From contig JACNGQ010000233.1 of assembly GCA_014384025.1 (NCBI GenBank), forward strand, positions 1 to 57,127: a stretch of 57,127 nucleotides of DNA. Direction: 5' to 3'. Each line of letters starts with the position of its first letter. Position 1 is the stretch's first letter. Source of the stretch: Planctomycetota bacterium. GTDB taxonomy: Bacteria > Planctomycetota > Phycisphaerae > Sedimentisphaerales > Anaerobacaceae. A program made the translations under genes and the position numbers. The notes below the pieces were generated by a model that was given only the letters and a program-made list of their open reading frames with translations, ran no database searches and was not told the origin of the DNA. Of this stretch, positions 7,886-17,209 are shown in pieces.

Positions 7886-9127
7886 ATGAGTGAAATTGGA
7901 CATTTAATTAGGACATTGGCGCTCTTACTAACGATGTCTATTACACCGGTGGCGGCGGTGGGTGAGACCGACGAATGGCCAGGCTGGCGGGGACTACATC
8001 GGGATGGGAAATCCCCTGATCGGGGCCTATTGAAAGCGTGGTCGGACGAGGGACCCGAGCTGCTGTGGAAAGAGGATGGGATTGGTAAAGGATTTTCCAG
8101 CGTAGCCGTTAGCGGGGGGCTGATCTACATTACCGGTGATATAGACAAACGATTGGTGCTGTTCGCCTTTGATCTCAATGGCAACCCCCAATGGAAGACC
8201 GACATTGATGCGGCATGGACCAGAAACCATCCCGGCTCGCGGTCAACACCGGTGATAGACAACGGAAACCTGTACCTTGTCTCTGGCCACGGACTGGTCG
8301 GCTGCTACGAAGCCAAGACCGGCAGGGAGAACTGGACCAGGCAGATGCGCGAGTTCGGCGGCGGCGTGCCGAATTGGGGCTATGCTGAGTCGGTGCTGAT
8401 CTATGACGATTTGGCTGTGGTTACGCCCGGCGGGGAAAACTGCATCGTCGCATTGGACAAGACCACCGGCAAGACCATATGGATCAGCCGAGGATTCAAG
8501 GCTGAAGCGCAGTATAGTTCTTGCTACCTGTTCACGTACCAAGGAGTGCCCATGATCGTCAACGGCACCCAGGGGGGCATCGTCTGTGTCGACCCTAAGG
8601 ATGGTCGCGTGCTCTGGTCCAATCCCTTCAGTGCCCGCAACACCGCCAATTGTCCCACACCAGCTTTCTCCGACGGATACGTGTTTTGGGCTAACGGATA
8701 CCGTAAGGGCGGTATCTGCTTCAAGCTCACCATCAACCGCGGCCAAGTTACTGCCGAGGAGGCCTGGAGAACAGGGGACATGGACTGCCATCACGGGGGC
8801 TACGTCCTGCACGATGGGTATATCTATGGCAATCACAGCAGGGGCTGGGTTTGCCTGGATCTCAAGACTGGCGAAAAGATGTGGCAAGAAAGGGGAGTTA
8901 GCAAAGGCTCTGTCTGCTTCGCCGACGGGATGCTGTACCTGTTTGGCGAGAGGGATGGGGCTGCGGGCCTGGCCACCTGCTCGCCTCAAGGCATGGAGAT
9001 GAAGGGCAACTTCAGCGTTCAGGGCGACGGCCCCAGTTGGGCTTATCCCGTGGTGACTGCCGGACGACTGTATCTGAGATATGACAATAACCTTTACTGC
9101 TTCGACGTGAAGGCGAAAGAGTTGTGA
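7886..9127 (+). CDS. Exported PQQ-type beta-propeller protein
   Basis: A 413-residue protein with a signal peptide (hydrophobic LIRTLALLLTMSITPVAAVG, cleavage near residue 25) and an AAAGGAG box 7 nt before the ATG. The mature part starts EWPGWRGLHRDGKS, the usual opening of exported planctomycete PQQ-like propellers, and then repeats blade patterns such as VALDKTTGKTIW, VDPKDGRVLW, LDLKTGEKMW. These fold into a seven- or eight-bladed propeller; most such proteins bind substrates or partners and have no PQQ enzyme activity. The gene is clearly richer in G and C than both neighbours, which hints at a separate origin. No partner gene is evident; the next gene has its own promoter. Confidence 0.8.
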   Translation: MSEIGHLIRTLALLLTMSITPVAAVGETDEWPGWRGLHRDGKSPDRGLLKAWSDEGPELLWKEDGIGKGFSSVAVSGGLIYITGDIDKRLVLFAFDLNGNPQWKTDIDAAWTRNHPGSRSTPVIDNGNLYLVSGHGLVGCYEAKTGRENWTRQMREFGGGVPNWGYAESVLIYDDLAVVTPGGENCIVALDKTTGKTIWISRGFKAEAQYSSCYLFTYQGVPMIVNGTQGGIVCVDPKDGRVLWSNPFSARNTANCPTPAFSDGYVFWANGYRKGGICFKLTINRGQVTAEEAWRTGDMDCHHGGYVLHDGYIYGNHSRGWVCLDLKTGEKMWQERGVSKGSVCFADGMLYLFGERDGAAGLATCSPQGMEMKGNFSVQGDGPSWAYPVVTAGRLYLRYDNNLYCFDVKAKEL

Positions 9128-9424
9128 TGATCAACTCGGAACGAATTCCCATACGGCCTTTGAAGTAGCAGAATTTCCTGCTAAAGCTATTTGCTTGCTG
9201 CAACGCTGAAAACAAAACAAGCAAACCGCCAAACATAATACTCTTGAATAAAGATTCTTGGGTTTGGCCCTGGTATAAGTGGCTCTGAATTGATAATCAA
9301 TCGGAATCTCTTTGGCGTTTCGCTTCTCTGTCAGTGTTATGACTTGTCTTTCTGGCCGCTCCGTATTCTCAACTTGCACACGAATTGTCTCAAAGCAACG
9401 CCCACAACTTGGTGTGGGGGTGAA
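9128..9424. other. Spacer between the propeller and methyltransferase genes
   Basis: About 300 bases with no convincing gene. A minus-strand frame of about 100 codons crosses it (ending near 9131) but has no start signal or family resemblance. No clear terminator hairpin was found after the propeller gene. Confidence 0.4.
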
Positions 9425-9453
9425 TTGACATTTGAGAAAAAGTGGCATATAAG
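9425..9453 (+). promoter_or_regulatory. Sigma70-type promoter
   Basis: TTGACA at 9425-9430 and TATAAG at 9448-9453 are separated by exactly 17 bases. Transcription would start near 9460, giving a leader of about 37 bases with a GGAGGA ribosome site before the ATG at 9497. Confidence 0.65.
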
Positions 9454-9496
9454 CCGTTTATTAAAATTCACTATCTTTCTTTTTTGGAGGAATACT

Positions 9497-11104
9497 ATGA
9501 AATTCCGAAAAGTCCCTAACCATAGCTTAGTGATGGCAGTATTTGTGTTTGCGATATGGCAAATGTCGCCTCACTTCATTACTTCGGTATCTGCTGACGA
9601 AAACAGAGCAGCAGGGCCATTCGCATCTCTGGACTCTATCGACAATAGCCCCAGGGTGGTCTCCGGGGAGTCTAACACATTGCACTCAGCTAAACCAAAT
9701 GATCGAGCGGGATCTGTCCGAGCCATAGTCTCACACCTTGACTTGGGCGAAGGGGCGGTTATTGCCGACATCGGGGCAGGTAGAGGCCGGGATACGTGGG
9801 TCTTTGCGAAGATTGTCGGAGAAACAGGATTGGTATTTGCGGAGGAAATCGTAGAAAGCAATGTGGAATCTTTAAAGACGGAGGCTCAGAAAAGAGACTT
9901 TAGTCAGGTTCGCGCAGTGCTTGGCCGCACAGATGATCCTTGTTTACCCTCGAATTCCGTTGATCTTGTCTATATGAATCACGTTTATCACCATCTTGCA
10001 AAACCACGAGAGATGTTACGAGGGATCTGGCGCTCACTGAGACCGGGCGGCCATCTTGTAGTGGTTGATCGACAACTCGGGACGTTACGTGACTGGGTTC
10101 CCCGGGAGCTACGTGAAAAGAAACATTTCTGGATTGCCGAAACAACGGTGGTCAGAGAGGCAAGAGAAGAGGGATTTGCTTTCATGGGCTGTGCCGAACA
10201 GTACTGGCATACAAAAGACAACTTTGTTCTCATATTTCAACGTCCCAAAGAACTGAAATATCCGAGCAGTGATCCAGATCCTTTTCTTTCTATTTCGGTA
10301 GAAAAGTATTCCCATCTATTCCTTCCACTTGCTTGTCCTTATAAGAATCCTGTTATAGTAGCACTGGGACAGGCACGCGAAGTGATAGTTCCAATCCTTG
10401 AAAACTCTTCCAGCGAAGGGCTGGATATTATTTTAGAGGAGTGGGCTACACAAAAAGAAGAGAGACAGTCGCTTCCCTCTGATATTCATCTTCCTTCGAT
10501 CCTTACAGAAAACGGCGATCCCAATCTGTCAACTGAGTCGATCGATGTAGTTTTCTTTATAGACAGCTATCACCTGCTTTTCCATGGAAAAACTATGCTT
10601 GCTAAGATTTATGAAAAGCTTTCACCAGTCGGTTGCATATATGTTCTTGATCGTAGAGCTCAGGAACTTTTGTCCCGGCGTGAGGCAAGCCATCACAGAA
10701 AGATACAGCCGAAGACCGTAAAACGAGAGATGACTGAAGCAGGCTTCTTCCTGTGGTTTCAGGGCCCACGACCGGCTCGCGACCGCTTTCTTCTTGTCTT
10801 TGGCAAGAACCAACCTGAAAAGATTCTACCTGAAGATGATCCTTTTATCGGTGGGCCGGTGATTCCCCAAGCTCCAGGTCAATGGCTCAAAAGGAACTAC
10901 TGGCGCCTTCGGGGACTTAAGGTAGATGATGGAAGATTTGTCCATTTCAGGACACCTGGGAAGAAAGGATCTGTTGAGAAAGTCCCAAGTAGTTCATCAA
11001 GTAAAGAAATGTGGAAAATCCCGAAAGAGAAACTTATGCTATACTTCGAGAAAAAGGGCGAAAAATATTTGCTAACCGATTATCAATCCTTGGACCGACG
11101 ATAG
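9497..11104 (+). CDS. Exported protein with a methyltransferase domain and a second degenerate copy
   Basis: The ATG at 9497 is chosen because GGAGG lies 6 nt upstream and the protein then begins with a signal peptide (residues 1-33, ending SVSA). The 535-residue product has a class I SAM methyltransferase domain at about 70-250: DIGAGRGRD (91-99) is the SAM loop, SVDLVYMNHVYHHL and LRPGGHLVVVDR are later core motifs. A second domain (about 290-440) has the same late pattern (ESIDVVFFIDSYH, SPVGCIYVLDR) but no glycine-rich SAM loop, so it looks like a degenerate duplicate. The tail past 450 is unrecognised. Exported COG4798-type methyltransferases exist, but no periplasmic SAM source is known, so its true ligand is uncertain. 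Confidence 0.7.
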   Translation: MKFRKVPNHSLVMAVFVFAIWQMSPHFITSVSADENRAAGPFASLDSIDNSPRVVSGESNTLHSAKPNDRAGSVRAIVSHLDLGEGAVIADIGAGRGRDTWVFAKIVGETGLVFAEEIVESNVESLKTEAQKRDFSQVRAVLGRTDDPCLPSNSVDLVYMNHVYHHLAKPREMLRGIWRSLRPGGHLVVVDRQLGTLRDWVPRELREKKHFWIAETTVVREAREEGFAFMGCAEQYWHTKDNFVLIFQRPKELKYPSSDPDPFLSISVEKYSHLFLPLACPYKNPVIVALGQAREVIVPILENSSSEGLDIILEEWATQKEERQSLPSDIHLPSILTENGDPNLSTESIDVVFFIDSYHLLFHGKTMLAKIYEKLSPVGCIYVLDRRAQELLSRREASHHRKIQPKTVKREMTEAGFFLWFQGPRPARDRFLLVFGKNQPEKILPEDDPFIGGPVIPQAPGQWLKRNYWRLRGLKVDDGRFVHFRTPGKKGSVEKVPSSSSSKEMWKIPKEKLMLYFEKKGEKYLLTDYQSLDRR

Positions 11105-11312
11105 CTACCATTGTTTCTGAAACACCAATTTGCATTGTTTGATTATTAACCTTGTTAAAAACAAAAGGAATATTTGATTGGAACTTAGTTATTTCCTTGA
11201 GTATAGGAGCTTTACTTGGAGTCTTGAGGTCGTAGCCAATTCCATCGGCTCCTGTTCTCTCGGACTCGGCTAATGAAAGCAATTGTTGTGCCGTAGTAAT
11301 TCTTGAAGATAG
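11105..11312 (-). pseudogene. Possible unidentified gene remnant on the minus strand
   Basis: Reading right to left from 11312, the frame gives protein-like sequence: an alpha-helical start (TTAQQLLSLAESERTGADG), then YDLKTPSKAPILKEI and MQIGVSETMVAIVGPRID. It has no start codon signal (a TGA lies just upstream at 11313-11315) and then runs into the end of the methyltransferase gene. It reads like a piece of a globular protein, but I cannot name the family. It may be chance. Confidence 0.25.
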
Positions 11313-11394
11313 TCAAATTTTGTGCTTTTGCCTAAGAGTCTTTATCTCTAGTCGAGGTGAAGTGGAAAGGTAATCTTATTGTTATATACGACTG

Positions 11395-11407
11395 ATACTC
11401 AGAGTAT
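11395..11407. promoter_or_regulatory. 13-bp palindrome upstream of the second methyltransferase gene
   Basis: ATACTC-A-GAGTAT has perfect 6-base arms around a single base. It lies 38-50 bases before the ATG at 11445, in the zone expected for a promoter or operator (TATATT follows at 11405). A dimeric regulator could bind here; no regulator gene is in the window. Confidence 0.25.
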
Positions 11408-11444
11408 ATTGATTATACCAAAGTTTTAAGAGGAGATTAGATTG

Positions 11445-12215
11445 ATGATGGAACTGTTAAAGCGATTTTACTTGCTTGCTCTGATACTGTTCTTTTGTGG
11501 AGCGGGATGCTTCAACGGCAAACCTATGTCTTCACCATCGGACGAGAAATATACCAAGCAAAATGCACTTGGTATGATAAGAACAATTCGTAAGACACTT
11601 GCGCCTGTCTATGCTCCTTTGGCTGAGCAGATTGTTTCAGATTTCGACTTGAGCGAACAAGATGGTATCGGGATTGACTTAGGAAGCGGTCCGGGCACAC
11701 TAATTATTGAATTGTGCAAGTGCAGCCGACTTCATTGGGTTAATGCAGACATCAATCCAAATTATTTTTCAAATTTTTACCGGCGAGTGGAAGAAAATGG
11801 TGTAGGACATCAGGTGAGTGCCATCTTCGCCGATGCCCACAATCTCCCTTTTCGAGATAATTTTGCAGATATCATTGTTTCCAGAGGTTCATATCATTTC
11901 TGGGAGGATAAGGTACAAGCCTTCAGTGAGATATATCGTGTGCTTAAACCAGGAGCGGTGGCTTATATTGAACGAGGCTTTTCGAGAAATCTGCCTGTTG
12001 AAACGGCAAAAAAGATACGCGCAAAACAGGGCAAAAAATTGCAATATGATGTGGATAAAAAAGCCCATGAACTGTCAAACATTATGAATGTCCTGGGAAT
12101 CAAGGACTATCGCATTGACAGGCCGAAACCGCCTGGTAGTGAAAATGTTAACTATGGGATTTGGGTTGAATTCCGAAAAACTGAAGCAAACGTTTCCAAA
12201 GAAGAGGGAAAATAA
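11445..12215 (+). CDS. Membrane-anchored or lipoprotein class I methyltransferase
   Basis: A 256-residue protein. After a short hydrophobic leader (FYLLALILFFCGAGC, possible lipobox with Gly at -3) comes a class I SAM methyltransferase fold: the glycine loop GIDLGSGPGTL at about residues 76-86, NADINPNYF (ribose-binding acidic residue), FADAHNLPF and the later VLKPGAVAYIERG. An AGAGGAG box lies 7-10 nt before the ATG at 11445 (an in-frame TTG at 11442 and ATG at 11448 are alternatives). The glycine loop looks intact, unlike the second domain of the protein upstream. Only 6 bases separate it from the pseudopilin gene, suggesting an operon. A methyltransferase outside the cytoplasm is unusual. 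Confidence 0.7.
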   Translation: MMELLKRFYLLALILFFCGAGCFNGKPMSSPSDEKYTKQNALGMIRTIRKTLAPVYAPLAEQIVSDFDLSEQDGIGIDLGSGPGTLIIELCKCSRLHWVNADINPNYFSNFYRRVEENGVGHQVSAIFADAHNLPFRDNFADIIVSRGSYHFWEDKVQAFSEIYRVLKPGAVAYIERGFSRNLPVETAKKIRAKQGKKLQYDVDKKAHELSNIMNVLGIKDYRIDRPKPPGSENVNYGIWVEFRKTEANVSKEEGK

Positions 12216-12221
12216 CGTAGA

Positions 12222-12974
12222 ATGCTAAATCAAATCTTTTCAAAAACAGGTTTTACCTTAATCGAGCTATTAGTGGTCATTGCTGTTATAGCTCTATTGT
12301 TGGGGATACTCATACCTGCTATGCACAAGGTGCGATTTAGAGCCCATGAAACAACATGTCTGAGTAACCTTCGTCAGGTTAATATTGCTCTGATAATGTA
12401 CGCCAATGATGACAGAAATAATCGATATCCACTGGAGGCAACCGAACATAATCCTCATCGCAATTTGCTGCAGAAGCTCAATGCCTATAAAAACGGCAGC
12501 CTGTTTGAAGCTTTCTATTGTCCACAAGCCAAATTATTGGAGCAGATCGCGAACGATCCAAACGGTGGTGTACCTACCGGGGGTATGGATTCTGTGATTG
12601 ATACACCTTATAACCGTCAAATCGGTAATATTACTTATATTTACTGGAGTTTCCACGCCAACAAACAGGAGTTAGATGGAAGTACCTGGCGTGATCCCAC
12701 TTTATTCCTGCCGCGACAATTGACTTTGCATGGCATGGAGGCTCATCGTAATTGGCTTGGCCAGACGAGCAAGACCGGCATCCAGGATGAGCGATATCGC
12801 CAGTGCAGTAATGCGAGACCCGCAGAGATTTGGGTAGTATGCGACTTCTTCCGTAAGCAAGGCATCTTCCCGCATGGCCGCAAACCGGGACAAACAGAAG
12901 GTGGTGTTAATGTTAATTTCCTTGACGGTCATGTCGGCCGAGTTAATAAAAGTCCAAAGGACAGCTATCGCTAA
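12222..12974 (+). CDS. Type II pseudopilin-like protein of the planctomycete H-X9-DG type
   Basis: A 250-residue protein with a short basic leader, then the prepilin cleavage and methylation site GFTLIELLVVIAVIALLLG: cleavage is after Gly and the new N-terminal Phe is methylated, with Glu at +5. The long hydrophobic helix follows, then a globular domain with CLSNLRQVNIALIMYANDD. The end VNVNFLDGHVGRV is the FxDGHV tail common in planctomycete exported pseudopilin-like proteins. These are numerous per genome and probably serve in cell-envelope or secretion complexes; a direct role is unknown. It follows the methyltransferase gene by 6 bases. Family members are 230-350 residues, so length is normal. 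Confidence 0.85.
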   Translation: MLNQIFSKTGFTLIELLVVIAVIALLLGILIPAMHKVRFRAHETTCLSNLRQVNIALIMYANDDRNNRYPLEATEHNPHRNLLQKLNAYKNGSLFEAFYCPQAKLLEQIANDPNGGVPTGGMDSVIDTPYNRQIGNITYIYWSFHANKQELDGSTWRDPTLFLPRQLTLHGMEAHRNWLGQTSKTGIQDERYRQCSNARPAEIWVVCDFFRKQGIFPHGRKPGQTEGGVNVNFLDGHVGRVNKSPKDSYR

Positions 12975-13304
12975 ATAAAAAAAGATATATATCGAGCCCA
13001 CGTCGAAATCATCGTTGTACATCGAGCTTGCGGTAATCCTACCACAGATTGGCTGCCTAAGAAATCTGGACAACAACGATGAGTTTATCGAAACAGCATA
13101 CACGTTTCGGGCGCCCCCAGGTCAATTTCAACGACTTCCGAGCAAGACTCAAACGCAAATCATGATTCTCTCGCTAAATTGCAGACGAGAATATTACTAT
13201 TAACTTACCAACAAACAAGAGTTTAAGTACTGATCAGTATTTGCACTGTACGGGCTTATTTTTAAGACAATCAATAATCGGCTTTTTCTAACTCACCTTG
13301 TCAA
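12975..13304. other. Convergent spacer between the pseudopilin and TpsA genes
   Basis: About 330 bases between two genes that point towards each other. No gene, repeat or strong terminator was recognised; the A-run after the pseudopilin stop has no stem before it. Confidence 0.4.
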
Positions 13305-16300
13305 TTACTGAGGGAAAGTTTCACCGCTTTCCAAACGTGCCGCAACGAAAGCTGCCATGTTTGCGTTATCGCTGCCAGTTATGCCTGAGCCGTATTTTTC
13401 TATTACATAGGCAACAGAATCACCAACTGGTGAGCCTATATCGTTATTTAGAACAGCAATATATTGAACAAAAGCATCAATGTATTCTATTGCTGTGGCA
13501 TACTGGGTTCCATCATTGATGCGTCCGGCGAAAGCTGTAACAATCGATGAGGCCACTTCCGGGGTGAACGGAGCGCTAGCAGGTGCCAGCTCGTTAAATA
13601 CCTGATTCATTGCAGCCATGCCTGAACCGTTCTCGTCAGCCAAGATTACCGCAGCGTCAAGGAGCCTTGCGCAGCTTTCACACGGCTGAATATCGGTGTT
13701 AAGCGCGTAGGAATTTGCCAGGGACACTTCGATGGTTTCTTCCGGAATTCCAAGCTCTGCAGAGACTGCTGCAATCAGAATAGGACAACCATCTAAGCCC
13801 AAAATTTGCTTTTGAGCCTGTTCACCTGCTTCTCTATCAAGAGGCGCATTATCCGGATCCACAAGAACCCAGGCTCTACCGTCTGTGATAGCAGGATTGT
13901 CAAGGCCGGCCCCGCGGAGCACATATGTGTAACCGGGCGGGAAAGGCCCCACGCCATTATACGGATAAGACGAATAGGGCAGGCGGCCTTCAGCCTGGAA
14001 CAGCCATTCGGTTATGCGAGAGACAACCTCCAGCCTGTCACCAACGTCTCCATTTGTAAGAGAGTCTTCAAATGCGCCTCCTACAATTCCAGATTCATCG
14101 AAGGTGACAGTATCATAGGCGTCGATAACCATTGCTCCTTCAGATACAATAACAGGCAACTCCTCTTCTATTATAGAAGAGGAAATGCTGACTGCCGAAC
14201 TGACATCGATGTCTCCATCAGTACTTGCAAGATAGATTGCCGCATCGAATGGACCACCTTCATACCTCGGGAAACCACTTGGTATTTCAGTTCGGACATC
14301 CAATAAATTGAGACCTTCACGGTCATCAACATCGCCGGTTGTGTCGTACGTTCCAGAAGCTGTAAGTGTGGTATTCTCACCTAACATCAGGTCTTCGGCA
14401 CCCATAATCACAATTGCCGCTTTACCGGGTCCATAAGGCAGGTCAACACCTATATCCAGTTCGTCATCGGAAGTGCCGGTTATGGCAACATTATCGAGGA
14501 TAGCGTAGTCTGGGTCTGGGTTTGCTGTACGGACTGTGTGGTTATCCGATATTATTGATACTCCGCCTTCAGAAGATTCCACAATACCGCCAAACGGATG
14601 GCTTATCTGCTCAAAACCGGGATGAGTACCAATCTTAATATCTTCATCAGCGTCTGAACCCTGAAGCACAATGTTATTGACGGCTAATGCCTGTATGGAT
14701 TGCCACTGATCAGCCGCATTATCATCATTTCCGCCGTTAGCCGTATCAACTGTTGTAAATCCACCATCTGTGATTTCAACCATAAGATCAGTGTTTGCCT
14801 GATTAGCAAATGTAAAGCCTGCCAAATCCAAATCGTTCTGTTGTACCAATGTCAAGGTACTGCTGCCGGCTTCGATTGTAGTACCACTACCAACATGAGT
14901 CATTCCTCCCAGAGTTGCCTCCAGATATATGCTGCCGGAGGTAGCGATTATGTCGTATAAATCCACATCATCTGTTTCAACTATCACAATATCACCAGAA
15001 CCGCTGGATTGAGCATCAAGGCCATTAACCGTAGTCTCAATAGCACCGAGAGTATCTATCGTCTTAGCTATCGGACTACCGCCTATTTCATCAACGGCAG
15101 TAAGAGTTAACATATCAGCTGCAACATCCACATCTGTGTCGTCCGAAGAGTCGTTGATAGAACCGGCTGAATCAACATCTACCTCATCATCAAGAGCAGT
15201 TACTGATCCAAGCATTATATCGCCGCTGGTCGTTGTAGTTAATTGAACATCACCTGCACCACCAGCTATCACTTCCACTGCAGTGAGATCTGCTTCGGTT
15301 ACATCTATCGCAATACTACCATCGGTTGTTGTTTCTGCGTATGTCACAGTCAGGTTACCGTCTCCGTCCTGACTAAACAGGATGTTTCCTGTACCTGTGG
15401 TCAAAGATGTTACGAGGACATCTGAAGCATGGGTGTTGTCAATATCGATATCGCCATCTGTCGTATCTGCCGCTATCAAAGTCGCCGCAGTCTCGATGGG
15501 TGAGAGGCCGTATATGCCGGATACCGCGTCCAAATCCAGCTCATCAGCCGTAAGGTCGGAATCAGCGTCATCGTCATATTCCTCGATGGAACCGGCCGAG
15601 TCAATCGTTATAGTATTGCCGAGAGCCTCGACATCATCCACAAAAACGTCACCAGCCGTAGTGGTAAGCCAAACATCAGAGTCGCCGCCGGCTTCAACTG
15701 AAATAGCCGTAAGGTCCCCTCCATCAGCAACCTCTATATCTATATAGCCGTCGCCCGTGGTGGCCAGGTCAACCTGTAAACTGCCGCCGCCGTGCTGGTA
15801 GAAATCAATATCGCCTGCATCTGTGGTTAACGATGTCGCAGTTGTGTCTTCAGTATTTTCATTGGAAATGTCTATATTGCCATCTGTCGTATCTGCCGCT
15901 ATCAAAGTCGCCGCAGTCTCGATGGGTGAGAGGCCGTATATGCCGGATACCGCGTCCAAATCCAGCTCATCAGCCGTAAGGTCGGAATCAGCGTCATCGT
16001 CATATTCCTCGATGGAACCGGCCGAGTCAATCGTTATAGTGTTGCCTACAGCCCTGACATCCGTTACCACTACATCACCGGAGGTAGTCGTCAGGCTAAC
16101 GTCACCTGCTCCACCGGCCTCAACCCGGCCACGGAGGCTTATGTCGCGGTCCGCTTCAAGAGTCAACATCCCATCACTGTCCATAGTCTTGTCAACTGCC
16201 AAAATTATGTCCCGGCCGGCTTCCATCCCTATCTCACCTGCTTGAATATTATCATTGAGGACGATATCCCTATTTGCTACGGCTGATAAGCTGTCAACGC

Positions 16301-17129
16301 CTGAGATAGCAGTGGAATAGATATCACCGGCAGCAAGAACTACTTTTCCTACGTTTCCGCTTGATGCTTCAAATGAACCGGTGTTATCAACGGTGTGCTG
16401 GGCCGGGTTAGTCATATTAACCTGAACAACGATATTGCTGCCAACCTCACTAAGTAACACAGTTTCGCCGGCGGCCATTACAACAGCTCCGCCCGGCGCT
16501 GTTGTTCTTATAGTACCTTTATTAGTAACATTTTGACCAATAAGAGCTATATTTTCTGCATTGATTCCATTTGTCACACCCTCATTTGTCACATCACCAA
16601 TAACGTTGCTGTAAGGGTGTCCAACTGCCGGAAAGCTCTCAAATTGATAAATGCCACTCATAAAGTTGTTATTTTGGATATCGATACCTGAGGCAACGAA
16701 GTTTCGGGCCTGGATGTAAGAGTCAGGCCCGAAGATGACGCCACGAGTGTTAACAATGAAGATCTCGCCCTGATTACCATAAAGGGAACCGTTAAATAGC
16801 GTTTCACCTCCCGCAATTACTCTGTTCAAGACAGCAAAATTCCCACTCGCTAGGAAATGAAGCTCCTCGGTTGACAGGGTATTCAGACTATCCCAGTTGA
16901 TAACTGCGCGGACGTCGGCATTCATATGCACATTGGTAACGTTAGGAGCCACGCTGTATGTTATGGTGCCTCCAACGGGAGCCACCTGCACTGGATTAGT
17001 GGGTGTGGCCAGTACAACCTGTGCCGGAACTGCTAAAAGGATACAGTACACCAGCAGGCAAGCTACAATTTGCCTCGAATAATAAGTTTTTGACATTTTC
17101 CTAAGCTTTCCCATCATTTTTTTCCTCAT
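13305..17129 (-). CDS. Two-partner secretion exoprotein (TpsA, filamentous haemagglutinin-like)
   Basis: Secreted beta-helix protein of up to 1274 residues exported by the TpsB next door. It has a signal peptide ending near AQVVLA (about residue 41), then the TPS secretion domain with INWDSLN, FLASGNFAVLNRV and FIVNTRGVIFG (residues 70-140). A long repeat-rich middle (about 300-700) of acidic beta-strand repeats follows, including two copies of EEYDDDADSDLTADELDLDA from an exact DNA duplication. The C-terminal part (about 1090-1274) is a different, helical domain with a CESC pair (QPCESCARLLDAA). ATG at 17129 or the one at 17117, which has AGGA before it, could be the start. Acidic composition suggests calcium binding; adhesion or surface function is inferred from the family. 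Confidence 0.85.
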   Translation of the reverse strand: MRKKMMGKLRKMSKTYYSRQIVACLLVYCILLAVPAQVVLATPTNPVQVAPVGGTITYSVAPNVTNVHMNADVRAVINWDSLNTLSTEELHFLASGNFAVLNRVIAGGETLFNGSLYGNQGEIFIVNTRGVIFGPDSYIQARNFVASGIDIQNNNFMSGIYQFESFPAVGHPYSNVIGDVTNEGVTNGINAENIALIGQNVTNKGTIRTTAPGGAVVMAAGETVLLSEVGSNIVVQVNMTNPAQHTVDNTGSFEASSGNVGKVVLAAGDIYSTAISGVDSLSAVANRDIVLNDNIQAGEIGMEAGRDIILAVDKTMDSDGMLTLEADRDISLRGRVEAGGAGDVSLTTTSGDVVVTDVRAVGNTITIDSAGSIEEYDDDADSDLTADELDLDAVSGIYGLSPIETAATLIAADTTDGNIDISNENTEDTTATSLTTDAGDIDFYQHGGGSLQVDLATTGDGYIDIEVADGGDLTAISVEAGGDSDVWLTTTAGDVFVDDVEALGNTITIDSAGSIEEYDDDADSDLTADELDLDAVSGIYGLSPIETAATLIAADTTDGDIDIDNTHASDVLVTSLTTGTGNILFSQDGDGNLTVTYAETTTDGSIAIDVTEADLTAVEVIAGGAGDVQLTTTTSGDIMLGSVTALDDEVDVDSAGSINDSSDDTDVDVAADMLTLTAVDEIGGSPIAKTIDTLGAIETTVNGLDAQSSGSGDIVIVETDDVDLYDIIATSGSIYLEATLGGMTHVGSGTTIEAGSSTLTLVQQNDLDLAGFTFANQANTDLMVEITDGGFTTVDTANGGNDDNAADQWQSIQALAVNNIVLQGSDADEDIKIGTHPGFEQISHPFGGIVESSEGGVSIISDNHTVRTANPDPDYAILDNVAITGTSDDELDIGVDLPYGPGKAAIVIMGAEDLMLGENTTLTASGTYDTTGDVDDREGLNLLDVRTEIPSGFPRYEGGPFDAAIYLASTDGDIDVSSAVSISSSIIEEELPVIVSEGAMVIDAYDTVTFDESGIVGGAFEDSLTNGDVGDRLEVVSRITEWLFQAEGRLPYSSYPYNGVGPFPPGYTYVLRGAGLDNPAITDGRAWVLVDPDNAPLDREAGEQAQKQILGLDGCPILIAAVSAELGIPEETIEVSLANSYALNTDIQPCESCARLLDAAVILADENGSGMAAMNQVFNELAPASAPFTPEVASSIVTAFAGRINDGTQYATAIEYIDAFVQYIAVLNNDIGSPVGDSVAYVIEKYGSGITGSDNANMAAFVAARLESGETFPQ
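15453..15614 (-). repeat. 162-bp repeat copy A inside tpsA
   Basis: As far as I can read by eye, this block is identical to 15879-16040. The copies start 426 bases (142 codons) apart and encode the same segment with EEYDDDADSD and DAVSGIYGLSPIETAATL. The surrounding parts of the 142-residue unit are similar but diverged. Confidence 0.85.
15879..16040 (-). repeat. 162-bp repeat copy B inside tpsA
   Basis: Second copy of the block at 15453-15614, in the same orientation and reading frame. The absence of silent changes points to a recent duplication or gene conversion. Confidence 0.85.
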
Positions 17130-17209
17130 TCAAAAATCCCCATTTATATTTTATATCCATAAACGATTTTATACTTCCATTCCGACTACCTGGTCGGATA
17201 AATTCACCA

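Noticed and set aside
8243-8989. 248-codon open frame on the minus strand inside the propeller gene
   Set aside because: It lies fully within a well-supported gene on the other strand, has no start signal and is explained by the high GC content there.
15382-16245. Two similar open frames on the plus strand opposite the TpsA repeats
   Set aside because: Their likeness is the mirror image of the repeats in tpsA; serine-rich low-complexity products and no start signals.
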